7,710 bases of DNA from contig CALMMO010000149.1 in assembly GCA_937868455.1 (NCBI GenBank), forward strand, positions 1-7,710, in the 5' to 3' direction. Origin of the DNA: an uncultured Marmoricola sp. (GTDB lineage: Bacteria; Actinomycetota; Actinomycetes; Propionibacteriales; Nocardioidaceae). The notes below the pieces were generated by a model. The model had not been told where the DNA came from and searched no databases. It worked only from the letters and a program-made list of their open reading frames with translations. Below, piece after piece: positions 6,562 to 7,710 of the stretch (position 1 is the stretch's first letter; every line of letters begins with the position of its first letter). The position numbers and the translations under genes were made by a program.

Positions 6562-6574
6562 CGGCACGCTGCCG
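6562..6574. terminator. Weak hairpin in the gap between the oxygenase and the lipoprotein nuclease
   Basis: CGGCA (6562-6566) and TGCCG (6570-6574) form a 5-bp stem with a 3-base loop within the 122-base gap between two convergent genes. A shorter AGCC/GGCT dyad lies at 6490-6501. Neither has a convincing T-run. Nothing else was seen in this gap. Confidence 0.2.
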
Positions 6575-6598
6575 TCTTGGCCGCCCTCGAAGCCCACC

Positions 6599-7300
6599 TC
6601 AGCTACTAGGAGTTGAGGCACCGCACACCTCCAACATCTCGCTGAGCGCGCGGCGTTCACTGGGATCAACCCCCAAATGCCACTCGGCCTTGATGGCAAT
6701 CCAACGCACCGCGTACTCACACTGGAAGTTCTTCTTTGGACGCCACGCGGCGGGATCGTGTGACCCCTTGCTGGCATTTGTCGGACCATCGGCAGCCAGC
6801 AGAGACCCGAGGTCGTTGGCGAACTGCTCGCGCCGCTCGTCAGTCCATGTCGATGCGCCGGACACCCACGCCTCTGCAAGCGGGACTACGTGGTCAATCT
6901 GGATTGCTTGTGCCTGCTCAAGATCCTTGAGGTCAGCAAACACCAACAAAGCTCCGGTGTAGGGATCAACCCAGGTGCCAGCGAGGACATCGTGGGAACA
7001 CGCACCTTGTCGAACTGAAACCGTTGTCCCTGGCACAGCGTCGCGCAGGAGTACGTCATCACGTTGATTGCATCCATTGCCCTCAACGTCATGCCATGAA
7101 CGACCGAAGAGCTCCCTCCGGTATTGGCTCGCGTCGGCGCCACGGGCCACTGTAGGAAGCACCGCCAACGCTTCCCTACTTTCGGCCTCGCTTGCCAGGC
7201 CTGTCGTCTCCCTCACGGGCTCCGCGGAACGCTTGGCACCACATGCAGAGAACGACAACAAGAGGACGACTCCGACAGCGACCCTGACGCCTGATCTCAC
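6599..7300 (-). CDS. Predicted exported lipoprotein with HNH (DUF1524/GmrSD C-terminal-type) nuclease domain
   Basis: A 233-residue protein that begins with an export signal: basic residues, a hydrophobic VAVGVVLLLSFSA core (7-19), then Cys20 as a probable lipid-modified cysteine. The -3 residue is Phe, so the lipobox is imperfect and ordinary Sec cleavage is possible. The nuclease core is in the second half: IQIDHVVPLAEAW (133-145) with Asp136 and His137, then DGPTNASKGSHDPAAW (171-186) with Asn175 and Lys178, and the PKKNFQCEYAVRW stretch. This D-H...N...K arrangement is the beta-beta-alpha metal (HNH-like) fold seen in DUF1524 proteins. Four cysteines after the signal (77, 101, 194, 226) could form disulfides, in keeping with an extracytoplasmic place. 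The GTG start at 7300 overlaps the TGA of the upstream gene (GTGA) and has no good ribosome site, so coupled translation is likely. Relatives are commonly annotated as HNH or DUF1524 endonucleases in Gram-positives; the target (nutrient, foreign or competitor DNA) is unknown. Confidence 0.8.
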   Translation of the reverse strand: MRSGVRVAVGVVLLLSFSACGAKRSAEPVRETTGLASEAESREALAVLPTVARGADASQYRRELFGRSWHDVEGNGCNQRDDVLLRDAVPGTTVSVRQGACSHDVLAGTWVDPYTGALLVFADLKDLEQAQAIQIDHVVPLAEAWVSGASTWTDERREQFANDLGSLLAADGPTNASKGSHDPAAWRPKKNFQCEYAVRWIAIKAEWHLGVDPSERRALSEMLEVCGASTPSS

Positions 7301-7710
7301 TTGCCCGGCAGCCCGACGTCCGCGATCAAAGTCTCAGCAAATCTTGGGTTTAGCTCGAGTTCAACCGCGAACGCGCCGTCGAGGTTCTTGGCGAGCGTGT
7401 CAGCAAGTCGGTGCCCCATTGGCCGGAACGTGGCGTACGTGAGTCCGCCTGAGATGACGCCACCCACCACAGGGAGGCCCTTCATGATGGTCTTTTCGAC
7501 CGTCTTCTTCGTGACTTGCTTACCGACCAGCGCCCCGACCTTCTTGACCAATGGGTACCACGCGGTCTTGGTCAGCGCTTGGGCGGCAACTTTCTTGCCA
7601 ATGTTCGCACCAGCGGCTTTAGAAATATTCGAAATAAGCGCAGCCGCACCGGCTGCGCCGAACATCACCCCGAGGTAGGCAATAACTCGAATCTGTGCCT
7701 CTTCGGACAG
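7297..7710 (-). CDS. EcsC-like protein, C-terminal part, 5' end beyond the window
   Basis: An open frame of 137 codons runs in from the right edge and ends with TGA at 7299-7297. The GTG at 7668 is not taken as the start because the frame stays open upstream (LSEEAQIRVIAYLGVMFG) and has no visible ribosome site there. Ala/Gly-rich hydrophobic stretches lie at about residues 10-27 and 82-97 of the visible part, with a Lys-rich, VGALVGKQVTKKT-type segment between. The LPVVGGVISGGLTYATFRPMGHRLAD pattern resembles the end of EcsC-family proteins, where a glycine-rich P.VGA..G...N/TY.FTR..G motif precedes the last helix. The family's biochemical role is not established to my knowledge. The last gene in the operon direction, the lipoprotein nuclease, overlaps it by four bases, so the two are co-transcribed. 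The family call is from memory of the motif and only moderately sure. Confidence 0.6.
   Translation of the reverse strand: MSEEAQIRVIAYLGVMFGAAGAAALISNISKAAGANIGKKVAAQALTKTAWYPLVKKVGALVGKQVTKKTVEKTIMKGLPVVGGVISGGLTYATFRPMGHRLADTLAKNLDGAFAVELELNPRFAETLIADVGLPGK

Noticed and set aside
7068..7442. A 124-codon plus-strand open frame across the nuclease/EcsC junction
   Set aside because: It overlaps the two coupled minus-strand genes, has no ribosome site of note and no domain.
7666..7668. GTG at 7668 as the start of the EcsC-like protein
   Set aside because: The frame remains open to the window edge with a plausible protein sequence and there is no ribosome site, so the gene is more likely truncated by the window.

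Overview
The window reads as a chromosomal stretch from a GC-rich actinobacterium (Actinomycetota). The assignment rests on base composition, use of GTG starts, overlapping stop/start junctions, and families typical of that phylum: a KshA-like Rieske oxygenase, DUF1348, TetR and LacI regulators, and an EcsC-like protein. I cannot name a genus. No tRNA, rRNA, CRISPR array, insertion sequence or phage gene was seen.

Left block (1-4110): a sugar-conjugate catabolic unit with its own regulator. A minus-strand operon runs SIS1 (2875-1862), SIS2 (1862-849), then a PfkB kinase (847 to the window edge). The genes are packed with a one-base overlap (SIS1/SIS2) and a one-base gap (SIS2/kinase). The kinase resembles FrlD (fructoselysine kinase), and both SIS proteins resemble FrlB/FraB-type deglycases that split 6-phosphorylated Amadori compounds into glucose 6-phosphate and an amine or amino acid. 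A LacI-family repressor (3028-4110) is divergent. The shared intergenic region carries two identical operator-like palindromes with centres 22 bp apart. The two SIS proteins have the same length and align at the active site. SIS2 keeps both residues expected for catalysis (Glu226, His242), while SIS1 keeps the Glu but has Gln242 in place of the His. This split pair is the most interesting feature here. No transporter lies in the window; it may lie beyond position 1.

Middle block (4191-6476): a DUF1348 (NTF2-like fold) gene follows lacI on the plus strand and converges on a TetR-family regulator (5328-4696). The TetR gene is divergent from a KshA-like Rieske non-haem iron oxygenase (5490-6476). 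A perfect 7-4-7 palindrome at 5418-5435 in the TetR/oxygenase intergenic region is the probable TetR operator. The oxygenase has all its metal ligands, but no reductase or ferredoxin gene is adjacent.

Right block (6599-7710): two minus-strand genes with a four-base GTGA overlap. The upstream one is the C-terminal part of an EcsC-like protein that enters from the right edge. The downstream one is a predicted exported lipoprotein with an HNH/DUF1524-type nuclease domain.
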